Below, piece by piece: positions 1-14,359 of a DNA stretch of 64,000 nt; the first letter of the stretch is position 1, and every line of letters starts with the position of its first letter. This DNA is from Eledone cirrhosa (Eukaryota; Mollusca; Cephalopoda; Octopoda; Eledonidae). Location: the NCBI GenBank assembly GCA_964016885.1, contig OZ024740.1, forward strand, positions 3,889,336-3,953,335, in the 5' to 3' direction. Position numbers and translations under genes: made by a program. Below the pieces are notes generated by a model. That model saw nothing but the letters and a program-made list of their open reading frames with translations, had not been told where the DNA came from and did no database searches.

Positions 1-2889
1 TACTGACATCCATGTAACTAGTAAGTAAAGACTCCCTCTAGGACTGTTAGTGACATCCATGTAACTAGTAAGTAAAGACTCCTCTAGGACTGTTACTGAC
101 ATCCATGTAACTAGTAAGTAAAGACTCCTCTAGGACTGTTACTGACATCCATGTAACTAGTAAGTAAAGACTCCCCCCAGGACTGTTAGTGACATCCATG
201 TAACTAGTAAGTAAAGACTCCCTCTAGGACTGTTAGTGACATCCATGTAACTAGTAAGTAAATACTCCTCTAGGTCTGTTAGTGATATCCATGTAACTAG
301 TAAGTAAAGACTCCCCCCAGGTCTGTTAGCGACATCCATGTAACTAGTAAGTAAAGACACCTCTAGGACTGATACTGACATCCATGTAACTAGTAAGTAA
401 AGACTCCCTCTAGGACTGTTAGTGACATCCATGTAACTAGTAAGTAAAGACTCCTCTAGGACTGTTAGTGACATCCATGTAACTAGTAAGTAAAGACTCC
501 TCTAGGACTGTTAGTGACATCCATGTAACTAGTAAGTAAAGACTCCTCTAGGACTGTTAGTGACATCCATGTAACTAGCAAGTAAAGACTCCTCTAGGAC
601 TGTTAGTGACATCCATGTAACTAGTAAGTAAAGACTCCCTCTAGGACTGTTAGTGACATCCATGTAACTAGTAAGTAAAGTCTCCCCCTAGGACTGTTGG
701 TGACATCCATGTAACTAGTAAGTAAAGACTCCCCCTAGGACTGTTAGTGACAACCATGTAACTAGTAAGTAAAGACTCCCCCCAGGAATGTTGGTGACAT
801 CCATGTAACTAGTAAGTAAAGACTCCCCCCAGGACTGTTGGTGACATCCATGTAACTAGTAAGTAAAGACTCCCCTAGGACTGTTAGTGACATCCATTTA
901 ACTAGTAAGTAAAGAATCCTCCCAGGACTGTTGGTGACATCCATGTAACTAGTAAGTAAAGACTCCACCCAGGAATGTTAGTGACAACCATGTAACTAGT
1001 AAGTAAAGACTCCCTCTAAGACTGTTAGTGACATCCATGTAACTAGTAAGTAAAGACTCCCCCCAGGACTGTTGGTGACATCCATGTAACTAGTAAGTAA
1101 AGACTCCCCCCAGGAATGTTAGTGACATCCATGTAACTAGTAAGTAAAGACTCCCACTAGGACTGATAGTGACATCCATGTAACTAGTAAAGTAAAGACT
1201 CCCCCAGGACTGTTAGTGACATCCATGTAACTAGTAAGTAAAGACTCCCCCCAGGACTGTTAGTGACATCCATGTAACTAGTAAGTAAAGACTCCCCCCA
1301 GGAATGTTAGTGACATCCATGTAACTACTAAGTAAAGACTCCCCCCAGGTCTGTTAGTGACATCCATGTAACTAGTAAGTAAAGACTCCGCTAGGTCTGT
1401 TAGTGACATCCATGTAACTAGTAAGTAAAGACTCCCCCTAGGACTGTTAGTGACATCCATGTAACTAGTAAGTAAAGACTCCCCCGAGGTCTGTTAGTGA
1501 CATCCATGTAACTAGTAAGTAAAGACTCCCCCCAGGTCTGTTAGTGACATCCATGTAACTAGTAAGTAAAGACTCCGCTAGGTCTGTTAGTGACATCCAT
1601 GTAACTAGTGAGTAAAGACTTCCCTAGGACTGTTAGTGACATCCATGTAACTAGTAAGTAATGACTCCCCTAGGTCTGTTAGTGACATCCATGTAACTAG
1701 TAAGTAAAGACTCCCTCTAGGACTGTTAGTGACATCCATGTAACTAGTAAGTAAAGACTCCCTCCAGGACTGTTAGTGACATCCATGTAACTAGTAAGTA
1801 AAACTCCCCCCAGGACTGTTAGTGACATCCATGTAACTAGTAAGTAAAGACTCCCCCCAGGTCTGTTAGTGACATCCATGTAACTAGTAAGTAAAGACTC
1901 CTCTAGGACTGTTAGTGACATCCATGTAACTAGTAAGTAAAGACTCCCTCTAGGACTGTTAGTGACATCCATGTAACTAGTAAGTAAAGACTCCCCCCAG
2001 GACTGTTGGTGACATCCATGTAACTAGTAAGTAAAGACTCCCCCCAGGTCTGTTAGTGACATCCATGTAACTAGTAAGTAAAGACTCCCCCCAGGTCTGT
2101 TAGTGACATCCATGTAACTAGTAAGTAAAGACTCCCCCCAGGTCTGTTAGTGACATCCATGTAACTAGTAAGTAAAGACTCCTCTAGGTCTGTTAGTGAC
2201 ATCCATGTAACTAGTAAGTAAAGACTCCCCCCAGGTCTGTTAGTGACATCCATGTAACTAGTAAGTAAAGACTCCCTCTAGGACTATTAGTGACATCCAT
2301 GTAACTAGTAAGTAAAGACTCCTCTAGGACTGTTACTGACATCCATGTAACTAGTAAGTAAAGACTCCTCTAGGACTGTTACTGACATCCATGTAACTAG
2401 TAAGTAAAGACTCCCTCTAGGACTGTTAGTGACATCCATGTAACTAGTAAGTAAAGACTCCTCTAGGACTGTTACTGACATCCATGTAACTAGTAAGTAA
2501 AGACTCCTCTAGGACTGTTACTGACATCCATGTAACTAGTAAGTAAAGACTCCCCCCAGGACTGTTAGTGACATCCATGTAACTAGTAAGTAAAGACTCC
2601 CTCTAGGACTGTTAGTGACATCCATGTAACTAGTAAGTAAATACTCCTCTAGGTCTGTTAGTGATATCCATGTAACTAGTAAGTAAAGACTCCCCCCAGG
2701 TCTGTTAGCGACATCCATGTAACTAGTAAGTAAAGACACCTCTAGGACTGTTACTGACATCCATGTAACTAGTAAGTAAAGACTCCCTCTAGGACTGTTA
2801 GTGACATCCATGTAACTAGTAAGTAAAGACTCCTCTAGGACTGTTAGTGACATCCATGTAACTAGTAAGTAAAGACTCCTCTAGGACTG
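1..2889. repeat. Duplicated satellite block, offset 2,379 bp
   Basis: The stretch from base 1 to about 510 recurs at about 2,380-2,889 at a constant offset of 2,379 bp. Diagnostic shared variants include the TTAGCGACATCC monomer (322 and 2,701) followed by a GACACCTCTAGG tract, and a TGATATCC monomer just before. The main difference seen is a substitution near 370 (TGATACTG versus TGTTACTG). The copies diverge after about 510 and 2,889. The window opens inside the first copy, so its true left end is unknown. Confidence 0.8.
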
Positions 2890-5730
2890 TTACTGACATC
2901 CATGTAACTAGTAAGTAAAGACTCCCCCCAGGACTGTTAGTGACATCCATGTAACTAGTAAGTAAAGACTCCCTCTAGGACTGTTAGTGACATCCATGTA
3001 ACTAGTAAGTAAAGACTCCTCTAGGTCTGTTAGTGACATCCATGTAACTAGTAAGTAAAGACTCCTCTAGGACTGTTAGTGACATCCATGTAACTAGTAA
3101 GTAAAGACTCCTATAGGACTGTTAGTGATATCCATGTAACTAGCAAGTAAAGACTCCTCTAGGACTGTTAGTGACATCCATGTAACTAGTAAGTAAAGAC
3201 TCCCTCTAGGACTGTTAGTGACATCCATGTAACTAGTAAGTAAAGTCTCCCCCCAGGACTGTTGGTGACATCCATGTAACTAGTAAGTAAAGACTCCCCC
3301 TAGGACTGTTAGTGACAACCATGTAACTAGTAAGTAAAGACTCCCCACAGGAATGTTGGTGACATCCATGTAACTAGTAAGTAAAAACTCCCCCCAGGAC
3401 TGTTAGTGACATCCATGTAACTAGTAAGTAAAGACTCCCCCAGGCCTGTTAGTGACATCCATGTAACTAGTAAGTAAAGACTCCCTCCAGGACTGTTAGT
3501 GACATCCATGTAACTAGTAAGTAAAGACTCCCTCTAGGACTGTTAGTGACATCCATGTAACTAGTAAGTAAAGACTCCCCCCAGGACTGTTAGTGACATC
3601 CATGTAACTAGTAAGTAAAGACTCCCCCCTCGATTGTTAGTGACATCCATGTAACTGGTAAGTAAAGACTCCTCTAGGTCTGTTAGTGACATCCATGTAA
3701 CTAGTAAGTAAATACTCCACTAGGACTGTTAGTGACATCCATGTAACTAGTAAGTAAAGACTCCCCCCAGGAATTTTAGTGACATCCATGTAACTAGTAA
3801 GTAAAGACTCCCCCAGGACTGTTAGTGACATCCATGTAACTAGTAGGTAAAGACTCCCCCTAGGAATGTTAGTGACATCCATGTAACTAGTAAGTAAAGA
3901 CTCCCCTAGGACTGTTAGTGACATCCATTTAACTAGTAAGTAAAGAATCCCCCCAGGACTGTTGGTGACATCCATGTAACTAGTAAGTAAAGACTCCCTC
4001 TAGGACTGTTAGTGACATCCATGTAACTAGTAAGTAAAGACTCCCCCAGGACTGTTAGTGACATCCATGTAACTAGAAAGTAAAGACTCCCCCCAGGACT
4101 GTTGGTGACATCCATGTAACTAGTAAGTAAAGACTCCCCCCAGGAATGTTAGTGACATCCATGTAACTAGTAAGTAAAGACTCCCCCAGGACTGTTAGTG
4201 ACATCCATGTAACTAGTAAGTAAAGACTCCCCCAGGACTGTTAGTGACATCCATGTAACTAGTAAGTAAAGACTCCCCTAGGACTGTTAGTGACATCCAT
4301 GTAACTAGTAAGTAAAGACTCCTCTAGGACTGTTAGTGACATCCATGTAACTAGTAAGTAAAGACTCCTCTAGGACTGTTACTGACATCCATGTAACTAG
4401 TAAGTAAAGACTCCCCCCAGGACTGTTAGTGACATCCATGTAACTAGTAAGTAAAGACTCCCTCTAGGACTGTTAGTGACATCCATGTAACTAGTAAGTA
4501 AAGACTCCTCTAGGTCTGTTAGTGACATCCATGTAACTAGTAAGTAAAGACTCCTCTAGGACTGTTAGTGACATCCATGTAACTAGTAAGTAAAGACTCC
4601 TCTAGGACTGTTAGTGACATCCATGTAACTAGCAAGTAAAGACTCCTCTAGGACTGTTAGTGACATCCATGTAACTAGTAAGTAAAGACTCCCTCTAGGA
4701 CTGTTAGTGACATCCATGTAACTAGTAAGTAAAGTCTCCCCCCAGGACTGTTGGTGACATCCATGTAACTAGTAAGTAAAGACTCCCCCTAGGACTGTTA
4801 GTGACAACCATGTAACTAGTAAGTAAAGACTCCCCCCAGGAATGTTGGTGACATCCATGTAACTAGTAAGTAAAGACTCCCCCCAGGACTGTTAGTGACA
4901 TCCATGTAACTAGTAAGTAAAGACTCCCCCAGGCCTGTTAGTGACATCCATGTAACTAGTAAGTAAAGACTCCCTCCAGGACTGTTAGTGACATCCATGT
5001 AACTAGTAAGTAAAGACTCCCTCTAGGACTGTTAGTGACATCCATGTAACTAGTAAGTAAAGACTCCCCCCAGGACTGTTAGTGACATCCATGTAACTAG
5101 TAAGTAAAGACTCCCCCCACGATTGTTAGTGACATCCATGTAACTGGTAAGTAAAGACTCCTCTAGTTCTGTTAGTGACATCCATGTAACTAGTAAGTAA
5201 ATACTCCACTAGGACTGTTAGTGACATCCATGTAACTAGTAAGTAAAGACTCCCCCCAGGAATTTTAGTGACATCCATGTAACTAGTAAGTAAAGACTCC
5301 CCCAGGACTGTTAGTGACATCCATGTAACTAGTAGGTAAAGACTCCCCCTAGGAATGTTAGTGACATCCATGTAACTAGTAAGTAAAGACTCCCCTAGGA
5401 CTGTTAGTGACATCCATTTAACTAGTAAGTAAAGAATCACCCCAGGACTGTTGGTGACATCCATGTAACTAGTAAGTAAAGACTCCCTCTAGGACTGTTA
5501 GTGACATCCATGTAACTAGTAAGTAAAGACTCCCCCAGGACTGTTAGTGACATCCATGTAACTAGAAAGTAAAGACTCCCCCCAGGACTGTTGGTGACAT
5601 CCATGTAACTAGTAAGTAAAGACTCCCCCCAGGAATGTTAGTGACATCCATGTAACTAGTAAGTAAAGACTCCCCCAGGACTGTTAGTGACATCCATGTA
5701 ACTAGTAAGTAAAGACTCCCCCCAGGACTG
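2850..5730. repeat. Tandem duplication of about 1.49 kb inside the satellite
   Basis: The block from about 2,850 to 4,240 recurs at about 4,340 to 5,730 with offset 1,489 bp, about 32 monomers. Shared marks are the AGGCCTGTTAG monomer (3,443 and 4,932), the GAATTTTAGTGAC monomer (3,771 and 5,260), CATTTAAC followed by AAAGAATC, and TAACTAGAAAG. A few substitutions separate the copies, such as CCCCTCGATTG versus CCCCACGATTG. Confidence 0.85.
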
Positions 5731-8700
5731 TTAGTGACATCCATGTAACTAGTAAGTAAAGACTCCCTAGGACTGTTAGTGACATCCATGTAACTAGTAA
5801 GTAAAGACTCCACTAGGTCTGTTAGTGACATCCATGTAACTAGTATGTAAAGACTCCCCCTAGGACTGTTAGTGACATCCATGTAACTAGTAAGTAAAGA
5901 CTCCCCCCAGGTCTGTTAGTGACATCCATGTAACTAGTAAGTAAAGACTCCCCCCAGGTCTGTTAGTGACATCCATGTAACTAGTAAGTAAAGACTCCGC
6001 TAGGTCTGTTAGTGACATCCATGTAACTAGTAAGTAAAGACTCCCCTAGGACTGTTAGTGACATCCATGTAACTAGTAAGTAAAGACTCCCCTAGGTCTG
6101 TTAGTGACATCCATGTAACTAGTAAGTAAAGACTCCCTCTAGGACTGTTAGTGACATCCATGTAACTAGTAAGTAAAGACTCCCTCCAGGACTGTTAGTG
6201 ACATCCATGTAACTAGTTAGTAAAGACTCCCCCCAGGACTGTTAGTGACATCCATGTAACTAGTAAGTAAAGACTCCCCCCAGGTCTGTTAGTGACATCC
6301 ATGTAACTAGTAAGTAAAGACTCCCCCCAGGTCTGTTAGTGACATCCATGTAACTAGTAAGTAAAGACTCCACCCAGGTCTGTTAGTGACATCCATGTAA
6401 CTAGTAAGTAAAGACTCCTCTAGGTCTGTTAGTGACATCCATGTAACTAGTAAGTAAAGACTCCCCCCAGGTCTGTTAGTGACATCCATGTAACTAGTAA
6501 GTAAAGACTCCTCTAGGTCTGTTAGTGACATCCATGTAACTAGTAAGTAAAGACTCCCCCCAGGTCTGTTAGTGACATCCATGTAACTAGTAAGTAAAGA
6601 CTCCCTCTAGGACTGTTAGTGACATCCATGTAACTAGTAAGTAAAGACTCCTCTAGGACTGTTACTGACATCCATGTAACTAGTAAGTAAGGACTCCTCT
6701 AGGACTGTTACTGACATCCATGTAACTAGTAAGTAAAGACTCCCTCTAGGACTGTTAGTGACATCCATGTAACTAGTAAGTAAAGACTCCTCTAGGACTG
6801 TTACTGACATCCATGTAACTAGTAAGTAAAGACTCCTCTAGGACTGTTACTGACATCCATGTAACTAGTAAGTAAAGACTCCCCCCAGGACTGTTAGTGA
6901 CATCCATGTAACTAGTAAGTAAAGACTCCCTCTAGGACTGTTAGTGACATCCATGTAACTAGTAAGTAAATACTCCTCTAGGTCTGTTAGTGATATCCAT
7001 GTAACTAGTAAGTAAAGACTCCCCCCAGGTCTGTTAGTGACATCCATGTAACTAGCAAGTAAATACTCCTCTAGGACTGTTACTGACATCCATGTAACTA
7101 GTAAGTAAAGACTCCCTCTAGGACTGTTAGTGACATCCATGTAACTAGTAAGTAAAGACTCCCCCCAGGTCTGTTAGTGACATCCATGTAACTAGTAAGT
7201 AAAGACTCCCCCCAGGACTGTTAGTGACATCCATGTAACTAGTAAGTAAAGACTCCCTCTAGGACTGTTAGTGACATCCATGTAACTAGTAAGTAAAGAC
7301 TCCTCTAGGTCTGTTAGTGACATCCATGTAACTAGTAAGTAAAGACTCCTCTAGGACTGTTAGTGACATCCATGTAACTAGTAAGTAAAGACTCCTCTAG
7401 GACTGTTAGTGACATCCATGTAACTAGCAAGTAAAGACTCCTCTAGGACTGTTAGTGACATCCATGTAACTAGTAAGTAAAGACTCACTCTAGGACTGTT
7501 AGTGACATCCATGTAACTAGTAAGTAAAGTCTCCCCCTAGGACTGTTGGTGACATCCATGTAACTAGTAAGTAAAGACTCCCCCTAGGACTGTTAGTGAC
7601 AACCATGTAACTAGTAAGTAAAGACTCCCCCCAGGAATGTTGGTGACATCCATGTAACTAGTAAGTAAAGACTCCCCCCAGGACTGTTGGTGACAACCAT
7701 GTAACTAGTAAGTAAAGACTCCCCTAGGACTGTTAGTGACATCCATTTAACTAGTAAGTAAAGAATCACCCCAGGACTGTTGGTGACATCCATGTAACTA
7801 GTAAGTAAAGACTCCACCCAGGAATGTTAGTGACAACCATGTAACTAGTAAGTAAAGACTCCCTCTAAGACTGTTAGTGACATCCATGTAACTAGTAAGT
7901 AAAGACTCCCCCCAGGACTGTTGGTGACATCCATGTAACTAGTAAGTAAAGACTCCCCCCAGGAATGTTAGTGACATCCATGTAACTAGTAAGTAAAGAC
8001 TCCCACTAGGACTGATAGTGACATCCATGTAACTAGTAAAGTAAAGACTCCCCCAGGACTGTTAGTGACATCCATGTAACTAGTAAGTAAAGACTCCCCC
8101 CAGGACTGTTAGTGACATCCATGTAACTAGTAAGTAAAGACTCCCACCAGGAATGTTAGTGACATCCATGTAACGACTAAGTAAAGACTCCCCCCAGGTC
8201 TGTTAGTGACATCCATGTAACTAGTAAGTAAAGACTCCGCTAGGTCTGTTAGTGACATCCATGTAACTAGTAAGTAAAGACTCCCCCTAGGACTGTTAGT
8301 GACATCCATGTAACTAGTAAAGTAAAGACTCCCCCAGGACTGTTAGTGACATCCATGTAACTAGTAAGTAAAGACTCCCCCCAGGACTGTTAGTGACATC
8401 CATGTAACTAGTAAGTAAAGACTCCCCCCAGGAATGTTAGTGACATCCATGTAACTAGTAAGTAAAGACTCCCCCCAGGACTGTTAGTGATATCCATGTA
8501 ACTAGTAAGTAAAGACTCACCCCAGGACTGTTAGTGACATCCATGTAACTAGTAAGTAAAGACTCCCTCTAGGACTGTTAGTGACATCCATGTAACTAGT
8601 AAGTAAAGACGCCCCCCAGGAATGTTAGTGACATCCATGTAACTAGTAAGTAAATACTCCACTAGGACTGTTAGTGACATCCATGTAACTAGTAAGTAAA

Positions 8701-9432
8701 GACTCCCCCAGGACTGTTAGTGACATCCATGTAACTAGAAAGTAAAGACTCCCCCCAGGACTGTTGGTGACATCCATGTAACTAGTATGTAAAGACTCCC
8801 CCCAGGAATGTTAGTGACATCCATGTAACTAGTAAGTAAAGACTCCCCCAGGACTGTTAGTGACATCCATGTAACTAGTAAGTAAAGACTCCCCCCAGGA
8901 CTGTTAGTGACATCCATGTAACTAGTAAGTAAAGACTCCCCTAGGACTGTTACTGACATCCATGTAACTAGTAAGTAAAGACTCCACTAGGTCTGTTAGT
9001 GACATCCATGTAACTAGTAAGTAAAGACTACCCCTAGGACTGTTAGTGACATCCATGTTACTAGTAAGTAAAGACTCCCCCCAGGTCTGTTAGTGACATC
9101 CATGTAACTAGTAAGTAAAGACTCCCCCCAGGTCTGTTAGTGACATCCATGTAACTAGTAAGTAAAGACTCCGCTAGGTCTGTTAGTGACATCCATGTAA
9201 CTAGTAAGTAAAGACTCCGCTAGGTCTGTTAGTGACATCCATGTAACTAGTAAGTAAAGACTCCCCTAGGACTGTTAGTGACATCCCTGTAACTAGTAAG
9301 TAAAGACTCCCCTAGGTCTGTTAGTGACATCCATGTAACTAGTAAGTAAAGACTCCCTCTAGGACTGTTAGTGACATCCATGTAACTAGTAAGTAAAGAC
9401 TCCCTCCAGGACTGTTAGTGACATCCATGTAA

Positions 9433-9895
9433 CTAGTAAGTAAAGACTCCCCCCAGGACTGTTAGTGACATCCATGTAACTAGTAAGTAAAGACTCCCCC
9501 CAGGTCTGTTAGTGACATCCATGTAACTAGTAAGTAAAGACTCCTCTAGGACTGTTAGTGACATCCATGTAACTAGTAAGTAAAGACTCCCTCTAGGACT
9601 GTTAGTGACATCCATGTAACTAGTAAGTAAAGACTCCCCCCAGGTCTGTTAGTGACATCCATGTAACTAGTAAGTAAAGACTCCTCTAGGACTGTTACTG
9701 ACATCCATGTAACTAGTAAGTAAAGACTCCCTCTAGGACTGTTAGTGACATCCATGTAACAAGTAAGTAAAGACTCCCCTCAGGTCTGTTAGTGACATCC
9801 ATGTAACTAGTAAGTAAAGACTCCTCTAGGACTGTTACTGACATCCATGTAACTAGTAAGTAAAGACTCCCTCTAGGACTGTTAGTGACATCCAT
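9433..9895. repeat. 140-bp trimeric higher-order repeat, three copies
   Basis: Three consecutive 140-bp units begin at 9,433, 9,573 and 9,713. Each consists of three monomers of 46+47+47 bp with C/T tracts of the types CCTCTAGGA, CCCTCTAGGA and CCCCCCAGGT. This is the shortest clean higher-order repeat I see. The same three-monomer pattern appears again near 13,736-13,958. Confidence 0.8.
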
Positions 9896-11159
9896 GTAAC
9901 TAGTAAGTAAAGACTCCCCCCAGGTCTGTTAGTGACATCCATGTAACTAGTAAGTAAAGACTCCCCCCAGGACTGTTAGTGACATCCATGTAACTAGTAA
10001 GTAAAGACTCCCTCTAGGACTGTTAGTGACATCCATGTAACTAGTAAGTAAAGACTCCTCTAGGTCTGTTAGTGACATCCATGTAACTAGTAAGTAAAGA
10101 CTCCTCTAGGACTGTTAGTGACGTCCATGTAACTAGTAAGTAAAGACTCCTCTAGGACTGTTAGTGACATCCATGTAACTACCAAGTAAAGACTCCTCTA
10201 GGACTGTTAGTGACATCCATGTAACTAGTAAGTAAAGACTCACTCTAGGACTGTTAGTGACATCCATGTAACTAGTAAGTAAAGTCTCCCCCTAGGACTG
10301 TTGGTGACATCCATGTAACTAGTAAGTAAAGACTCCCCCTAGAACTGTTAGTGACAACCATGTAACTAGTAAGTAAAGACTCCCCCCAGGAATGTTGGTG
10401 ACATCCATGTAACTAGTAAGTAAAGACTCCCCCCAGGACTGTTTGTGACATCCATGTAACTAGTAAGTAAAGACTCCCCTAGGACTGTTAGTGACATCCA
10501 TTTAACTAGTAAGTAAAGAATCCCCCCAGGACTGTTGGTGACATCCATGTAACTAGTAAGTAAAGACTCCACCCAGGAATGTTAGTGACAACCATGTAAC
10601 TAGTAAGTAAAGACTCCCTCTAAGACTGTTAGTGACATCCATGTAACTAGTAAGTAAAGACTCCCCCAAGGACTGTTGGTGACATCCATGTAACTAGTAA
10701 GTAAAGACTCCCCCCAGGAATGTTAGTGACATCCATGTAACTAGTAAGTAAAGACTCCCACTAGGACTGATAGTGACATCCATGTAACTAGTAAAGTAAA
10801 GACTCCCCCAGGACTGTTAGTGACATCCATGTAACTAGTAAGTAAAGACTCCCCCCAGGACTGTTAGTGACATCCATGTAACTAGTAAGTAAAGACTCCC
10901 CCCAGGAATGTTAGTGACATCCATGTAACGACTAAGTAAAGACTCCCCCCAGGTCTGTTAGTGACATCCATGTAACTAGTAAGTAAAGACTCCCCCCAGG
11001 AATGTTAGTGACATCCATGTAACGACTAAGTAAAGACTCCCCCCAGGTCTGTTAGTGACATCCATGTAACTAGTAAGTAAAGACTCCGCTAGGTCTGTTA
11101 GTGACATCCATGTAACTAGTAAGTAAAGACTCCCCCTAGGACTGTTAGTGACATCCATG

Positions 11160-13500
11160 TAACTAGTAAAGTAAAGACTCCCCCAGGACTGTTAGTGACA
11201 TCCATGTAACTAGTAAGTAAAGACTCCCCCCAGGACTGTTAGTGACATCCATGTAACTAGTAAGTAAAGACTCCCCCCAGGAATGTTAGTGACATCCATG
11301 TAACTAGTAAGTAAAGACTCCCCCCAGGACTGTTAGTGACATCCATGTAACTAGTAAGTAAAGACTCACCCCAGGACTGTTAGTGACATCCATGTAACTA
11401 GTAAGTAAAGACTCCCTCTAGGACTGTTAGTGACATCCATGTAACTAGTAAGTAAAGACGCCCCCCAGGAATGTTAGTGACATCCATGTAACTAGTAAGT
11501 AAATACTCCACTAGGACTGTTAGTGACATCCATGTAACTAGTAAGTAAAGACTCCTCCAGGACTGTTATTGACATCCATGTAACTAGAAAGTAAAGACTC
11601 CCCCCAGGACTGTTGGTGACATCCATGTAACTAGTAAGTAAAGACTCCCCCCAGGAACGTTAGTGACATCCATGTAACTAGTAAGTAAAGACTCCCCCAG
11701 GACTGTTAGTGACATCCATGTAACTAGTAAGTAAAGACTCCCCCCAGGACTGTTAGTGACATCCATGTAACTAGTAAGTAAAGACTCCCCTAGGACTGTT
11801 AGTGACATCCATGTAACTAGTAAGTAAAGACTCCCCCTAGGACTGTTAGTGACATCCATGTTACTAGTAAGTAAAGACTCCCCCCAGGTCTGTTAGTGAC
11901 ATCCATGTAACTAGTAAGTAAAGACTCCCCCCAGGTCTGTTAGTGACATCCATGTAACTAGTAAGTAAAGACTCCGCTAGGTCTGTTAGTGACATCCATG
12001 TAACTAGTAAGTAAAGACTCCCCTAGGACTGTTAGTGACATCCCTGTAACTAGTAAGTAAAGACTCCCCTAGGTCTGTTAGTGACATCCATGTAACTAGT
12101 AAGTAAAGACTCCCTCTAGGACTGTTAGTGACATCCATGTAACTAGTAAGTAAAGACTCCCTCCAGGACTGTTAGTGACATCCATGTAACTAGTAAGTAA
12201 AGACTCCCCCCAGGACTGTTAGTGACATCCATGTAACTAGTAAGTAAAGACTCCCCCCAGGTCTGTTAGTGACATCCATGTAACTAGTAAGTAAAGACTC
12301 CTCTAGGACTGTTAGTGACATCCATGTAACTAGTAAGTAAAGACTCCCCCAGGACTGTTAGTGACATCCATGTAACTAGTAAGTAAAGACTCCCCCCAGG
12401 ACTGTTAGTGACATCCATGTAACTAGTAAGTAAAGACTCCCCCCAGGAATGTTAGTGACATCCATGTAACTAGTAAGTAAAGACTCCCCCCAGGACTGTT
12501 AGTGACATCCATGTAACTAGTAAGTAAAGACTCACCCCAGGACTGTTAGTGACATCCATGTAACTAGTAAGTAAAGACTCCCTCTAGGACTGTTAGTGAC
12601 ATCCATGTAACTAGTAAGTAAAGACGCCCCCCAGGAATGTTAGTGACATCCATGTAACTAGTAAGTAAATACTCCACTAGGACTGTTAGTGACATCCATG
12701 TAACTAGTAAGTAAAGACTCCCCCAGGACTGTTAGTGACATCCATGTAACTAGAAAGTAAAGACTCCCCCCAGGACTGTTGGTGACATCCATGTAACTAG
12801 TAAGTAAAGACTCCCCACAGGAATGTTAGTGACATCCATGTAACTAGTAAGTAAAGACTCCCCCAGGACTGTTAGTGACATCCATGTAACTAGTAAGTAA
12901 AGACTCCCCCCAGGACTGTTAGTGACATCCATGTAACTAGTAAGTAAAGACTCCCCTAGGACTGTTAGTGACATCCATGTAACTAGTAAGTAAAGACTCC
13001 CCCTAGGACTGTTAGTGACATCCATGTTACTAGTAAGTAAAGACTCCCCCCAGGTCTGTTAGTGACATCCATGTAACTAGTAAGTAAAGACTCCCCCCAG
13101 GTCTGTTAGTGACATCCATGTAACTAGTAAGTAAAGACTCCGCTAGGTCTGTTAGTGACATCCATGTAACTAGTAAGTAAAGACTCCCCTAGGACTGTTA
13201 GTGACATCCCTGTAACTAGTAAGTAAAGACTCCCCTAGGTCTGTTAGTGACTTCCATGTAACTAGTAAGTAAAGACTCCCTCTAGGACTGTTAGTGACAT
13301 CCATGTAACTAGTAACTAAAGACTCCCTCCAGGACTGTTAGTGACATCCATGTAACTAGTAAGTAAAGACTCCCCCCAGGACTGTTAGTGACATCCATGT
13401 AACTAGTAAGTAAAGACTCCCCCCAGGTCTGTTAGTGACATCCATGTAACTAGTAAGTAAAGACTCCTCTAGGACTGTTAGTGACATCCATGTAACTAGT
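11160..13500. repeat. Tandem duplication of 1,166 bp inside the satellite
   Basis: Monomers from about 11,160 to 12,330 repeat at about 12,330 to 13,500 with offset 1,166 bp (25 monomers). Marks that coincide are AAGACGCCCCCC (11,455 and 12,621), AAATACTCCACTAGG, TAACTAGAAAG (near 11,584 and 12,750), CATGTTACTAG and CATCCCTGTAAC. Small differences include a TTATTGACATCC variant near 11,566 only in the first copy. Confidence 0.8.
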
Positions 13501-14359
13501 AAGTAAAGACTCCCTCTAGGACTGTTAGTGACATCCATGTAACTAGTAAGTAAAGACTCCCCCCAGGACTGTTGGTGACATCCATGTAACTAGTAAGTAA
13601 AGACTCCCTCTAGGACTGTTAGTGACATCCATGTAACTAGTAAGTAAATACTCCTCTAGGTCTGTTAGTGATATCCATGTAACTAGTAAGTAAAGACTCC
13701 CCCCAGGTCTGTTAGTGACATCCATGTAACTAGTAAGTAAAGACTCCTCTAGGACTGTTACTGACATCCATGTAACTAGTAAGTAAAGACTCCCTCTAGG
13801 ACTGTTAGTGACATCCATGTAACTAGTAAGTAAAGACTCCCCCCAGGTCTGTTAGTGACATCCATGTAACTAGTAAGTAAAGACTCCTCTAGGACTGTTA
13901 CTGACATCCATGTAACTAGTAAGTAAAGACTCCCTCTAGGACTGTTAGTGACATCCATGTAACTAGTAAGTAAAGACTCCCCCCAGGTCTGTTAGTGACA
14001 TCCATGTAACTAGTAAGTAAAGACTCCCCCCAGGACTGTTAGTGACATCCATGTAACTAGTAAGTAAAGACTCCCTCTAGGACTGTTAGTGACATCCATG
14101 TAACTAGTAAGTAAAGACTCCTCTAGGTCTGTTAGTGACATCCATGTAACTAGTAAGTAAAGACTCCTCTAGGACTGTTAGTGACATCCATGTAACTAGT
14201 AAGTAAAGACTCCTCTAGGACTGTTAGTGACATCCATGTAACTAGCAAGTAAAGACTCCGCTAGGACTGTTAGTGACATCCATGTAACTAGTAAGTAAAG
14301 ACTCACTCTAGGACTGTTAGTGACATCCATGTAACTAGTAAGTAAAGTCTCCCCCTAGG

